Of a stretch of 64,000 nucleotides of DNA, positions 34,957 to 44,030 are shown one piece after another; the stretch's first letter is position 1, and the number at the start of each line of letters is the position of its first letter. This DNA comes from an uncultured Christensenella sp. (GTDB lineage Bacteria; Bacillota; Clostridia; Christensenellales; UBA3700), in the NCBI GenBank assembly GCA_949290515.1, contig CASERZ010000010.1, positions 1-64,000 on the forward strand. The letters are read 5' to 3'. The position numbers and the translations under genes were made by a program. Under the pieces are notes generated by a model, which did no database searches, had not been told where the DNA came from, and saw only the letters and a program-made list of their open reading frames with translations.

Positions 34957-35597
34957 ACGAATGCCCCCCAGTTTACATTGAATTTCAACGTGAAGTTGAT
35001 AGAATATTCTCCGTCGCCGGAATCAGGAGGCAAACCGGGATAGTTTGCTTCTACGTTTGAGAAGTACAATAGATTCTTTTTAGATTCTTCGGTATCGAGT
35101 TCACCTGCAAGAAATCTCGTGAAATGCCATGCGTACTCGTACTCGTTGGTTCCGCAACTGAGAGTAATGCTCGATGTATCGAGAATAATTGAGCTGATCT
35201 TTAACGTATCGTTGCCTTCGAGATCGTCGTTACCCTGTACGTAATCGAAAAGAAGATTGAGGAACATAGAACTCATCTTTTCCTTTTCGGCAGCCGTCTT
35301 GTTGGGATATACGACAGAGATAACGTCGATTATTTTGTTTGAGTATTCCTGCTGAGCTTGCGCATATTGCTGCTCAAGCTGAAGAACTTCGTTTTCTTTG
35401 CCCAATTGTTTGTCGAGATCGTCAATGACGTCCTGATTCTTTGATATATTTACCTTTGCGCTTGCAAACAGGAAAACCATTACGCCTACGAGCACGACTA
35501 TACCGAAAACCATAATAGCCGTCATACTCGAAGAGCTTTTCTTTTTGGTTGATTGATTTAAACTCTCTAAGAGATTTATGTCTCGTTTCTTTGCCAT
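34953..35597 (-). CDS. pilN: PilN-like pilus alignment protein
   Basis: The N-terminus KKRDINLLESLNQ is the PilM-binding INLL motif, followed by a membrane helix (~24-46) and a coiled coil (~50-90), then an alpha/beta domain. 214 residues is normal. AAGGAGGG precedes the start. Confidence 0.85.
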   Translation of the reverse strand: MAKKRDINLLESLNQSTKKKSSSSMTAIMVFGIVVLVGVMVFLFASAKVNISKNQDVIDDLDKQLGKENEVLQLEQQYAQAQQEYSNKIIDVISVVYPNKTAAEKEKMSSMFLNLLFDYVQGNDDLEGNDTLKISSIILDTSSITLSCGTNEYEYAWHFTRFLAGELDTEESKKNLLYFSNVEANYPGLPPDSGDGEYSINFTLKFNVNWGAFV

Positions 35598-35607
35598 ACT
35601 TCCCTCC

Positions 35608-36534
35608 TTACACCTTCAACACAGATAAATCCATAAGTCCGCCTATCGAACAGAAGAAATCGTTGTATTCTTCCAAGCCTACGCTCTCAACGTTGTCAGG
35701 CAACTCGAGCTGCAATACGTTGACCCCGTACTTCTCGGAAGTAGGCTTTCTCAAAAGTTCGAGTTTTTCTTCCCCGCCCGAAAGCACTATGTCTCTCAAA
35801 TCGTTCTCGGGGAAACGCTTCTTGTAAAGGTCTATCGCGCTTCTCAAAGTATTGAGTGCATCGTTGACAAAATACATCTTGTCGTTTTTGAACTTCATCG
35901 ACTGCATGGAAATTACGCTCTTGGACATAGAGTACTTAAACTTTTTGTCAACAATAAAGCTTATAACAATCGCACTCTCTCTTATCTCCACAAACAGATA
36001 ATTTTCGGGGAGAGTATCTTGTATGTAAGCAAGATGCTTGAGCGTGCAATTCTGTCCTATATCTATAGATACGAGATTGCACATAAGCGTCTTCGCCATT
36101 TTCTGCATATCGCTCAGTATCTTGTTGTCGACATACGTAACGAATACCTTGGACTGTTTGAGCCCGTCCACTTTGTTCTCGTCAACTATGTAATCAACGG
36201 TATTGTTGCGCGCAAGTTTGTCGTCGCTGAATATCTCGTTTTTGATAAGCGCGATGGTTTTCTGCCTGTTGAGAGTAGGTACGAGCATCTCTCTGAAAGA
36301 TATATTGATATTATCTAATATAATCTTAACCTTTTTGTTTTTTACTTCTTCGCCGAGTTCTCTCAATGCGTTGATGACTACCGATTCGAGTTTTTCGTAT
36401 CCCTTATCATCGGGCGAATCCAGGTAGTCGCTGGGAGTAGCTATCGAATACAAGCTGTTGATTACGACCTTCTTCTTGCTTGCCGAGCCCTCCAAGATTT
36501 TCACGGTATCACCGCTCAAATGCAAAATATACAT
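35608..36534 (-). CDS. pilM: PilM-like actin-fold pilus protein
   Basis: Cytoplasmic actin-like ATPase fold (LHLSGDTVKILEG at the start, VSIDIGQNCT in the second half, DIVLSGGEEKL as the nucleotide-binding close). It would bind the PilN tail and couple PilB/PilC to the alignment complex. Placement pilC-pilM-pilN-pilO is the usual order. AAGGAGG lies 10 bases before the ATG. Confidence 0.85.
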   Translation of the reverse strand: MYILHLSGDTVKILEGSASKKKVVINSLYSIATPSDYLDSPDDKGYEKLESVVINALRELGEEVKNKKVKIILDNINISFREMLVPTLNRQKTIALIKNEIFSDDKLARNNTVDYIVDENKVDGLKQSKVFVTYVDNKILSDMQKMAKTLMCNLVSIDIGQNCTLKHLAYIQDTLPENYLFVEIRESAIVISFIVDKKFKYSMSKSVISMQSMKFKNDKMYFVNDALNTLRSAIDLYKKRFPENDLRDIVLSGGEEKLELLRKPTSEKYGVNVLQLELPDNVESVGLEEYNDFFCSIGGLMDLSVLKV

Positions 36535-36554
36535 CTATTTTTCTCCTCCTTGTC

Positions 36555-37754
36555 TTAACCGATTGTTTCGTACAACGTAAACATAGGCATCATTACGCCC
36601 ATAAGAACGAAACCTACTACTACCGCCATTACCATCATCATCGCAGGCGATATCATTCCTATAAGTCTCTTGATTGCGTTGCCTGATTCCTCTTCGAAGT
36701 ATCTGGCAGTCTGCATAAGTATCTCGTCGAGTGCGCCCGACTGCTCGCCTACGAACGTCATCGTCATAAGCATAGGGTCAAATGCGTCTACGTGTGCAAA
36801 CGCTTCGGCTATCGACGAACCCTTTCTGATTTCGACTACCGCTTCTCTTATTCTCATTTCAACATATTTGTTGGTAATGATTTCCGCACCCATGGAAATT
36901 GCATCGAGAAGAGGTATACCGGTCGCGTACAAAGTAGCAAGCGAACGTGCAAAAGTCGATGTGTAGATCATCTTTTGCAACGAACCGATTTTGGGTATCT
37001 TTATTATCATTTTACCTGTGAAAACCGCAACTTGAGGAATTCTCTTTATAATAGGAATAATTGTAATGAGTACGAATGCAATCATAGCAACTACATACCA
37101 TTGATTGATAATAAAGTCTTTGATTGCCATCAATACCTGTGTAGGCAAAGGCATTTCCGTTCCCTCAGGCATCATCTTTGTCATCTGAGGCATTACGAAC
37201 ACGCTCATTACGATAACGACGAGGAAACATACTACCAGCAAAATGATAGGATAGCTCATCGCGCCTTTAATCTGGTTTTTCTGTTTTTGCTCTTTTTCGA
37301 AATAAGTAGCAAGAGTGGTCAGCGATTCGTCGATTTTACCGTTCATTTCGCCTGACTTTACCATACTGATGTACATCGCAGGAAAAGTATTGTCCATCTT
37401 TGCCATTGACGAAGCAAGCGATTCGCCCTTTTGCAGCTGCTCGAACAAATTGGCAAGTACCGCTCTCAAACGTTTTTTCTTTTTCTCAGTACGTTCGTAG
37501 AGCATTTTCATACTCATACTGAGGTCAAGACCGGCTCGAAGCATTGAAGACAGCTGACTGCTGAAGGCAATCAAATCGCCGGTTTTCAAAGGCCTTGTAC
37601 GTGCTTGTTTTGCCTGATTGACGATACTGTAATCGAAACAGCGCAATCCCTGCTCGTGCAAAAGGTCTCTGAAATTCTTGTCGTCGGCGGCGACCAAAGT
37701 ACCTTTGGTAACCTTGCCATCGGCGTCGATTGCTTTGTAAGTATATTTTTGCAA
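36555..37754 (-). CDS. pilC: Inner-membrane platform protein PilC (GspF family)
   Basis: Two T2SSF domains, each with the helix bundle FSSQLSSMLRAGLDLSMSM and FARSLATLYATGIPLLDAI, and three membrane segments (~170-195, ~215-235, ~370-395). Its N-terminal YTYKAIDADGKVTKGTL is typical. It begins with TTG, preceded by GGGGGG six bases upstream, which may limit its level relative to the pilins. First gene of the pilus operon. Confidence 0.93.
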   Translation of the reverse strand: MQKYTYKAIDADGKVTKGTLVAADDKNFRDLLHEQGLRCFDYSIVNQAKQARTRPLKTGDLIAFSSQLSSMLRAGLDLSMSMKMLYERTEKKKKRLRAVLANLFEQLQKGESLASSMAKMDNTFPAMYISMVKSGEMNGKIDESLTTLATYFEKEQKQKNQIKGAMSYPIILLVVCFLVVIVMSVFVMPQMTKMMPEGTEMPLPTQVLMAIKDFIINQWYVVAMIAFVLITIIPIIKRIPQVAVFTGKMIIKIPKIGSLQKMIYTSTFARSLATLYATGIPLLDAISMGAEIITNKYVEMRIREAVVEIRKGSSIAEAFAHVDAFDPMLMTMTFVGEQSGALDEILMQTARYFEEESGNAIKRLIGMISPAMMMVMAVVVGFVLMGVMMPMFTLYETIG

Positions 37755-37789
37755 GTTTATCCCCCCTATTTTTTTACAATATCAAACAT

Positions 37790-37818
37790 ATTATAACACA
37801 GCAATTTTGCGATTGCAA
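37790..37818 (-). promoter_or_regulatory. Sigma-A promoter of the pilus operon
   Basis: Minus-strand TTGCAA (37818-37813), a 17-base spacer, then a perfect TATAAT (37795-37790), 36 bases before the pilC TTG start. Confidence 0.75.
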
Positions 37819-38604
37819 TATTAAATTTTTTTCTGCGGGTGCCGCAAATACGTCACAAAAGGGTCGCTTTGTATCGTACAGCGAGCACTAAGCAAGAAAA
37901 ATTTTGCATTTAATTGACATATTTTTTATATTTTTTTAATTTATAACTGTAGATTAGAGCGCATTTTCAGGGCTTAAAATTTTACAAATAACCCGTTTTT
38001 TACTGTGATGTTTTAATACTTTTTTAAGCATTTCTTGCCCATACGAGAATATTTTCGTCTTTTTCTTCAGAATGTTGCCTGCACCCTAAAACCTCCGTTT
38101 TGCCTGTTGCGCCGCATTACGCGACGTTACAATCGCTAAGTATCGACAACATATTATCCTCTCTCTTCATCAACCGACAAAGAGTATTGTTATGCCCGCT
38201 GATGCCTTAACCGTATTCGCCGAAGTTTGTATTCTTTTGCAATAACATTCCGATTATGTCAAAGCAAAATTTCTTATCATACTTAAACTGCTTTTCAACG
38301 CAGAATCATAAGAGTTTGTCAATGAGTTTTTCCTATGCGAAAAGCTATGTCGCCACAATAAATTTTACTGCTTTCGGCATATGAAAAATTCCTCGATTTT
38401 CCGCGTTTTTTCGATGTGCGTTTTTTCGTATTTTCGCGACTGTTTTTTGCCATTTTCCGCACCTCGATTTTTAACTTTTTTTTACTGTTTTCGAAGGCAA
38501 ATTTTTTAGCGTTTTTTGGGCGAAAAAAATATGCGATTAGCGGGCTAGAGCACCCTTTTTTCCGTACTTTTGAGCAACCTTAATTTTTTCTTTAAAATTT
38601 ACTG
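37819..38604. other. Long noncoding divergent intergenic region
   Basis: About 790 bases with no credible gene. Runs of T dominate the plus strand, especially 38370-38560, where short TTTTTTCG/TTTTCCGC-like words recur. It separates the pilus operon promoter from the divergent membrane-protein promoter. A plus-strand TTGACA at 37914-37919 has only poorly spaced -10 partners. It may hold regulatory sites, but I could not define any. Confidence 0.5.
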
Positions 38605-38633
38605 TTGACAAATCATTTAAATTGATATATGAT
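38605..38633 (+). promoter_or_regulatory. Consensus sigma-A promoter of the membrane-protein gene
   Basis: TTGACA (38605-38610), a 17-base spacer, then TATGAT (38628-38633). It rules out the in-frame ATG at 38622, which lies inside the promoter. Confidence 0.85.
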
Positions 38634-38681
38634 AGTTGTATTACCAGACCAAATAAAAAACCAAAAAAAGGCGAAAAGATT

Positions 38682-40346
38682 ATGGAAAAAAAGAATAAAA
38701 AAAATGCATCAAATTCCTTCGTCTATACGACTAAGGACCCGGCTATTACGAGAGTAGTTTACACGCTGTTTATAGTGGTTATGTTGTTGACTCTCGCCGT
38801 TAACGTGGCTTCCATTATGTTGACTTCTTCTGCTAACCAGCACAACGGTATGTTTTTCTCGGGCGGTCAGTATTACGTAGCTTGCGACGGCAACACCGAC
38901 GGCGCACCCGGCGCAGTATTCCAACAACAATCTTCCTACTCGAGCGGAGATAAAGTAGGTTATGTATATTTTGACAGCAAAGGTATCGCAAAAGTTACCG
39001 TATGCCAGATTTCTTCCGAAACCGGCGGTAAATACGAATTACTCACCACCACAGGCGGAGAATTCAAGACCGGCGTAGAGAAAAATCAGATTCTCGGAAA
39101 ATTCGTCAAAACTATACCTCAGATGACCGTTGATTTCGTAGCAAACAACAACGGATTCATCTTCCTCAGCATAGCTTTCGTCGGACTTACGATTATTATG
39201 GGACTTCTTTACTTCCTCGTATCTCCCAGAGGTGCAAAGAAATACGAAAAGAAGGACGAAGAGAAAAAAGCAAGCTCTGCTTCCGCAACCGTTGTTACCG
39301 ACAATGCTCAGTTGCTTATGAAGTACATCTCTACCGACGATAATATCGAACCTCTCGAACTCGGCGAAAACGAAGTTACCGCTAACCTCAACGTAAATTA
39401 TTACAATTCGGTCAAGTTGCACAGCGGTGAGGTTTATACCGTCGTCAAGAAGTATCCCGAAGCAGTCAGAACGCTTGAAGAATACGGCGCGGCAGATATG
39501 GATATTATCAAGATGAATATGATAGGCAATACCGAATTCGAAAAGCTTATCCTCTCTCCTCACAAAGAAAAGACAATGTCTTTGCAGGATATAATTGATT
39601 TCACGAGCGCGCTTCCCGGCGTATACTGCGTAAAGAAACGCGGCGTACTCAACTGGTCCTTCAAGTATAAATCCAAGACAGTCATTATCGTAAAACAAGA
39701 CGAAGACAACGACGGCTTCAAAGTTGCTGTCAAGGTTTATCCCGACGCTGCTACCAAACTGAATATCATATACAAGGCTCTCGAAGATTCTACCTTCCCT
39801 ATCGGACCTTTCTGGTATATGTTCAACAATTTCAGAAACCTTCCCGGCAACGTTATCAAATGGTTGATAACCGAGTCTCTTAAGATTTCCAAGTGGCAAC
39901 AGATTAAGGCAGACATCTTCAGAGATACTCCTACTCTCGAGAGTATGCAGATTGACAAACTCGCTATCCGCAACGCAATTCTCTCCGGTACGAAAGAAAC
40001 CAAAATGGATAAGTTTACAGTCATTACTCAGATTGCAGACAAGGACAGCGTAAAATACGACACCGTGCTTAAGACGGGCTTTGGCAAACTCGATATGAAC
40101 GACTATACCAAGGAAGTAACTATGCTCGTTCCTAACACCAAGAATTTGCAATTCAGCATTCTTACCAAGAAGACTATGGGCGATGCGCTTCTCACCTCCT
40201 TGTGTAACGAACTAGAAGATTTGTGCACTCCTCCCGCGGATTACGTAGCACCTGCCGCTTCTTCCGAACCGGAAGCTGCTCCCGCAAAACCCGTTGCAAC
40301 CAAATCCGCTTCCGGTGCGAAAGTAGTAAAACGTATCAAAAAATAA
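38682..40346 (+). CDS. Unrecognised two-pass membrane protein with a signal-peptidase-like extracytoplasmic loop
   Basis: I do not recognise the family. Hydrophobic segments lie at residues ~25-47 and ~159-181, with ~110 residues between them outside the cell, then a ~370-residue cytoplasmic part and an Ala/Pro-rich basic tail. The outer loop has the beta-strand order of SipW-type signal peptidases (GDKVGYVYFD, then YELLTTTGGEF..., ILGKFVKTIP just before the second helix), but the catalytic Ser/Lys or Ser/His pair is not evident. The start at 38682 (MEKKNKK) follows AAAAAGGCG and lies downstream of the promoter. Strong promoter and tidy codon use suggest good expression. Confidence 0.5.
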   Translation: MEKKNKKNASNSFVYTTKDPAITRVVYTLFIVVMLLTLAVNVASIMLTSSANQHNGMFFSGGQYYVACDGNTDGAPGAVFQQQSSYSSGDKVGYVYFDSKGIAKVTVCQISSETGGKYELLTTTGGEFKTGVEKNQILGKFVKTIPQMTVDFVANNNGFIFLSIAFVGLTIIMGLLYFLVSPRGAKKYEKKDEEKKASSASATVVTDNAQLLMKYISTDDNIEPLELGENEVTANLNVNYYNSVKLHSGEVYTVVKKYPEAVRTLEEYGAADMDIIKMNMIGNTEFEKLILSPHKEKTMSLQDIIDFTSALPGVYCVKKRGVLNWSFKYKSKTVIIVKQDEDNDGFKVAVKVYPDAATKLNIIYKALEDSTFPIGPFWYMFNNFRNLPGNVIKWLITESLKISKWQQIKADIFRDTPTLESMQIDKLAIRNAILSGTKETKMDKFTVITQIADKDSVKYDTVLKTGFGKLDMNDYTKEVTMLVPNTKNLQFSILTKKTMGDALLTSLCNELEDLCTPPADYVAPAASSEPEAAPAKPVATKSASGAKVVKRIKK

Positions 40347-40364
40347 CACGCCTTAAGGCAAACA

Positions 40365-40391
40365 AAAGCCCGATTGATATCGGGCTTTTTT
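40365..40391 (+). terminator. Rho-independent terminator
   Basis: 10-bp stem AAAGCCCGAT / ATCGGGCTTT, loop TGAT, then T6, 19 bases past the stop codon. Confidence 0.9.
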
Positions 40392-40893
40392 ATTTGTCCG
40401 TTTTGTTGCGATTATCAATGCGCCGCGTCGCGCAGTCGCGCAACTACCATTAAGCACAACTACACTTTGCACAAAATTAATTCAGAAGTCTAATTTCGTT
40501 GTGTCAAGTTTGTATATCGCAAATGTAAACACTCGTATAGCAATTAGACCACTATTCTCAACTGCCCTTGCATATTTCAAAAGCGTAAGCAATCGCATAG
40601 GTAAACGGTTGAACAATACGTCTTAGTAAAGGTTTGAGTAAATCTCTGCGCATAATTCTTTGACATAACGCGCCACACTCTCAAGGAGCGTCTTAAAGCT
40701 TTGTCGCGCTTTTTATTACCGTCTTTGTTTACGATATATCCTTGCGACTTACTACTTTGCACCGTTAAATGCTTTTTGCTAATTTACAAAATATCAATTA
40801 ATTCAACTTATGCAAAAACTCTTTTATGCTAATCGCTCGTGTTAACGCGTTTTCCCGAATTCAATAAGACCGCTACGCTTATCGCGGGATATA
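40392..40893. other. Noncoding gap
   Basis: About 500 bases between convergent genes. Only short frames without ribosome binding sites are present; no tRNA-like or repeat structure was found. Confidence 0.5.
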
Positions 40894-40921
40894 AAAAAGC
40901 ACGGCGTTTGCCGTGCTTTTT
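40894..40921. terminator. Bidirectional terminator
   Basis: 12-bp stem AAAAAGCACGGC / GCCGTGCTTTTT with loop GTTT, 24 bases past the stop of the minus-strand lipoprotein gene. Confidence 0.85.
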
Positions 40922-40944
40922 ATATTTGCATTTGTTAATTTTGG

Positions 40945-41883
40945 TTATGCGATATTCTGCAATTCCTCGGCGGTTATCTCTGCGTCGCCGTAGGTATATA
41001 CGCTTTCGCATACCTGCTCGCAGTTTATCGTAAGAACGCCTTTATATTTTCCGCTGTAGATTTCCGTTCTTCTCCAAGCTACAAACTGCATTGCTCCGTC
41101 AATTTCCTTGATTGCAAAGTCGAATACTACCACGTCGTCCTTTATAGCAAATCCTTCTTCGTCTGCGCCCGTCTGAGTGAGAAAGTCGTCGAGTGCAACT
41201 CTGAATTCCGTCTGCATCATCTCGGGAGTACAATTGAGGCTCATCGAGCAATAGTAGGTATCGCCTACTTTGTAAATCTTATCGTCGTGCTTAGGAGACA
41301 AGTTCTCTTTTTTGAAGAAGTTGTAAGTTGTAAGTTGGTCTTTATACAGATAATTCTCTTGCTCTACGTCTCCCTCGAAAGCTACAAAGTCTTCCCATTT
41401 TTCAGTTGTGAACTCGTCGGTTTCGCGGTTGTATTTTACCGACGTTCTTCTGCTGAAACCTTTATCGTCGGAGTTATAGTTGGATTCGAACGCGTTTGCT
41501 CCGTCAAAATAATACTTCTTTGCGCAGCTGCCCTTATCTTCACCCGTGCCAACTATTATTTCCTGAGAGTATATCTTATCGTCGACAATCTTTCTCGTAA
41601 GCTTTGTTTCTCTCGTAGCAAAATCCAACGCACCGTTGAAAGCTTTGAACGAAAATCTCTCTTGTCTTGTGTAATTTGTGCTGGCTATCCAGTTGTTGTA
41701 AGCTTCTACTATCAAATCGTGTGCACCGCTGTCCTGTGCGACGGTAGCGCTATCGTATTTTGCAAAGTTTTCGTCTTCAATCAATATCAGCTGAGTGATA
41801 TCTCTGTCCTGACAAGCGGCAAAAGCGAATACGCTTGCCGTAAGCGTGAGAATCAATAATGCTATTACAATAATTTTCTTCAT
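40945..41883 (-). CDS. Lipoprotein of unknown function
   Basis: MKKIIVIALLILTLTASVFAFAAC is a lipoprotein signal with a lipobox ending at Cys24; the ~290-residue mature part is acidic and beta-rich, with many Y/F/W residues (KYYFDGANAF, KVGDTYYCSMSLNC). It is not recognised. The start at 41883 is fixed by GGAGGAATT. Single gene with its own terminator. Confidence 0.75.
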   Translation of the reverse strand: MKKIIVIALLILTLTASVFAFAACQDRDITQLILIEDENFAKYDSATVAQDSGAHDLIVEAYNNWIASTNYTRQERFSFKAFNGALDFATRETKLTRKIVDDKIYSQEIIVGTGEDKGSCAKKYYFDGANAFESNYNSDDKGFSRRTSVKYNRETDEFTTEKWEDFVAFEGDVEQENYLYKDQLTTYNFFKKENLSPKHDDKIYKVGDTYYCSMSLNCTPEMMQTEFRVALDDFLTQTGADEEGFAIKDDVVVFDFAIKEIDGAMQFVAWRRTEIYSGKYKGVLTINCEQVCESVYTYGDAEITAEELQNIA

Positions 41884-41989
41884 AATTCCTCCGTGTACGC
41901 GGGAGCATACAATTCTATTAAACATAAATATGGCCTTGTTGTCAATAATTTAACCGCTATATCGGCATAAATATCTGTCGAAAGAAAAA

Positions 41990-42009
41990 GGCAAGTCCCG
42001 CGACTTGCC
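41990..42009 (-). terminator. Terminator of the galactosidase operon
   Basis: 8-bp stem GGCAAGTC / GACTTGCC with a 4-base loop and, on the minus strand, TTTTTCTTT. Confidence 0.8.
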
Positions 42010-42036
42010 ATAATTGTTGCTATCTTTGATAAAAGA

Positions 42037-43989
42037 TTAACGCTCTGCCCGCTCAATCAGACATTCGAAAGGACGTAGATTCAGCTTGCCGTACTTGACG
42101 TTTGTATCATTATGATTGATTATAAATCTTATACTGTCCTTGCCTTCGCCTCTCTCTACGACTTCTACGCCGACGGGAGAATCGACAGTCTTTATTTGCG
42201 CCGACGCGAGAATATCTTTTACGAGCAAGGACAAAAGCCCGTTGTCGAGCGAGGTACCGATATACCATACTTTTCCTTTGTCGCAGGAATTTTTGAGTAC
42301 TGCCGAGCAATCGCTGTAAAACTCGTCGCCGTAACGGAAAAGCGATTGTGCCTTATCCGCCACGAGCATATCTCTGAAAACTCCCGCGCGTCCGCTTTTG
42401 CCTTGATATTCTCCCTGTCCTTCGAGCACGAAACCGTCCTCGTCCTCCACGCTTTCGCATTCGCGCACATAGCCGCCTATCAAATCGTCAAGGTCTACGG
42501 GAATGACTTTGCCTAACGTCAGATTGTTGTTTACATCCTTGACAGACGTGCGGTATGTCATAATAACATTGCCGCCGTCATTGACGTATTCTTTAATCCT
42601 CTTTCTCAACTTATCGTCGCAAACTGTGAGCGCGGGGATTATCAGCAATTTATATTTTTGCCACTCCCTTTCGGCGGGTATAATGTCGACGGGGACATTA
42701 TAATCGAAAAACGCCTTATAGAGTTTTTTCATTTCCTTTTGATTGTCATAGCTTATACTCTGCGGTTGCAACCTCATTGAAGCTAACGAATCGAAAGAGT
42801 AAATCATTGCGCATTCGCTCTTGAAAGGCGTAGCGAGAATTTCTCCGTATCCTCTAATTTCCTTGAAGAAGGACTGCGCTTCGTAAAATTTTCTTCTCGG
42901 CACGTTGTCGCAGTCGATTATGCCGTAACAAAACTGCTCCGCGCCTTTCGCCCCCTCTCTGTACCTGAAGTAAAGCAAACCGTCCGCGCCTCGCGCCACA
43001 CTCTCATAGCTCCACATCTTTGCCTGATTGGGACGGGGCAAAAAGCCGTTGACATTGTGTCCCTGCGCACCCATTATGGCTTCGGTGATAATTATGTTTT
43101 CGCCTTTGAGACCGCGCGCATAATCAAGACCGAAAGCTATTTCGTGAGGAGGCAACGGACGCATTTGGCCGCCCCATACGGGATAGTTGTTGTAAGCGAC
43201 TTTGTCAATGTATTTTGCCGTATCTGAATAATCCACGCTCTTGTCAAGCCCCCCGCCCGGAAAATCGTGCAAAACTACCGCGTCGGGAATTACGCTCTTT
43301 ATTATATCCGCCTGTACTTTAAGAAACTCGACGATATTCTGACTGCAAAATCTCTCGTAGTCCAGTCTTAAAGACGGATTGTGCGTAGTTATCGTATTGT
43401 AAGGCAAAGGCACTTCGTCAAAAGAATTGTATTCCTGACTCCAGAATGCCGTACCGTAAGCCTCATTGAGCACGTCGGTATTGCCGTATTTGTTTGCCAG
43501 ATATGCGTCAAACTTGTTTTTGCACTTGTCGCACCAGCACACGTCGCTACCCTCGTGTCCCAACTCGTTGTCTATCTGCCACGCGATTACGTTTGCTTCG
43601 TTTTTGTAATGCTCGGCAAGTGCACGCACTATCTTTTTGCAATATTCCACATAAATCTCGCTGCTGAAACAATAGGTATGCCTGCCGCCGAAAACACGCT
43701 TTCTTCCGTATTCGTCCGTTTGAATGATATCGGGGTGCTTATGGATAAGCCACGCGGGAGGGGTAGCCGTAGGAGTACCGATGATTACTTTGAGCTCCCT
43801 TGCCTTTGCCTTGGCAATAATGTCGTCAAAATACGAAAAATCGTATTCGCCCTCTCGCTTTTCCATTCTGTGCCACGAAAACTCGCCTATTCTTATGACG
43901 TTGCACCCCAGCTCGCATATACGGTCAAGGTCGCCGTCCGTCATCAAACCGTCCCATTGTTCGGGATAATAGTCCACACCCAAAAGCAT
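42037..43989 (-). CDS. GH42 beta-galactosidase
   Basis: Retaining glycoside hydrolase family 42. The N-terminal LGVDYYPEQW begins the (beta/alpha)8 barrel; acid/base E142 follows N141 (WQIDNELGHE), nucleophile E303 lies in ITEAIMGAQ, and the CWCDKC cluster (~151-156) is the family's zinc site. A trimerisation domain and a small C-terminal beta domain complete 650 residues. No signal peptide, so it cuts imported galactosides in the cytoplasm. The start at 43989 has AAGGAGG. The upstream symporter gene is cotranscribed, so the pair probably takes up and hydrolyses a beta-galactoside. Confidence 0.93.
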   Translation of the reverse strand: MLLGVDYYPEQWDGLMTDGDLDRICELGCNVIRIGEFSWHRMEKREGEYDFSYFDDIIAKAKARELKVIIGTPTATPPAWLIHKHPDIIQTDEYGRKRVFGGRHTYCFSSEIYVEYCKKIVRALAEHYKNEANVIAWQIDNELGHEGSDVCWCDKCKNKFDAYLANKYGNTDVLNEAYGTAFWSQEYNSFDEVPLPYNTITTHNPSLRLDYERFCSQNIVEFLKVQADIIKSVIPDAVVLHDFPGGGLDKSVDYSDTAKYIDKVAYNNYPVWGGQMRPLPPHEIAFGLDYARGLKGENIIITEAIMGAQGHNVNGFLPRPNQAKMWSYESVARGADGLLYFRYREGAKGAEQFCYGIIDCDNVPRRKFYEAQSFFKEIRGYGEILATPFKSECAMIYSFDSLASMRLQPQSISYDNQKEMKKLYKAFFDYNVPVDIIPAEREWQKYKLLIIPALTVCDDKLRKRIKEYVNDGGNVIMTYRTSVKDVNNNLTLGKVIPVDLDDLIGGYVRECESVEDEDGFVLEGQGEYQGKSGRAGVFRDMLVADKAQSLFRYGDEFYSDCSAVLKNSCDKGKVWYIGTSLDNGLLSLLVKDILASAQIKTVDSPVGVEVVERGEGKDSIRFIINHNDTNVKYGKLNLRPFECLIERAER

Positions 43990-44030
43990 AAAAGCCTCCT
44001 TAAATATCAAACTTGTCGCATATTGCGATA

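Noticed and set aside
38622-38681. Upstream ATG extending the membrane-protein gene by 20 codons
   Set aside because: It lies within the promoter, between the -35 and -10 boxes, and has no ribosome binding site.
40577-40762. 61-codon minus-strand frame in the gap after the membrane-protein gene
   Set aside because: No ribosome binding site, no domain, biased toward R/K/C as in random frames.
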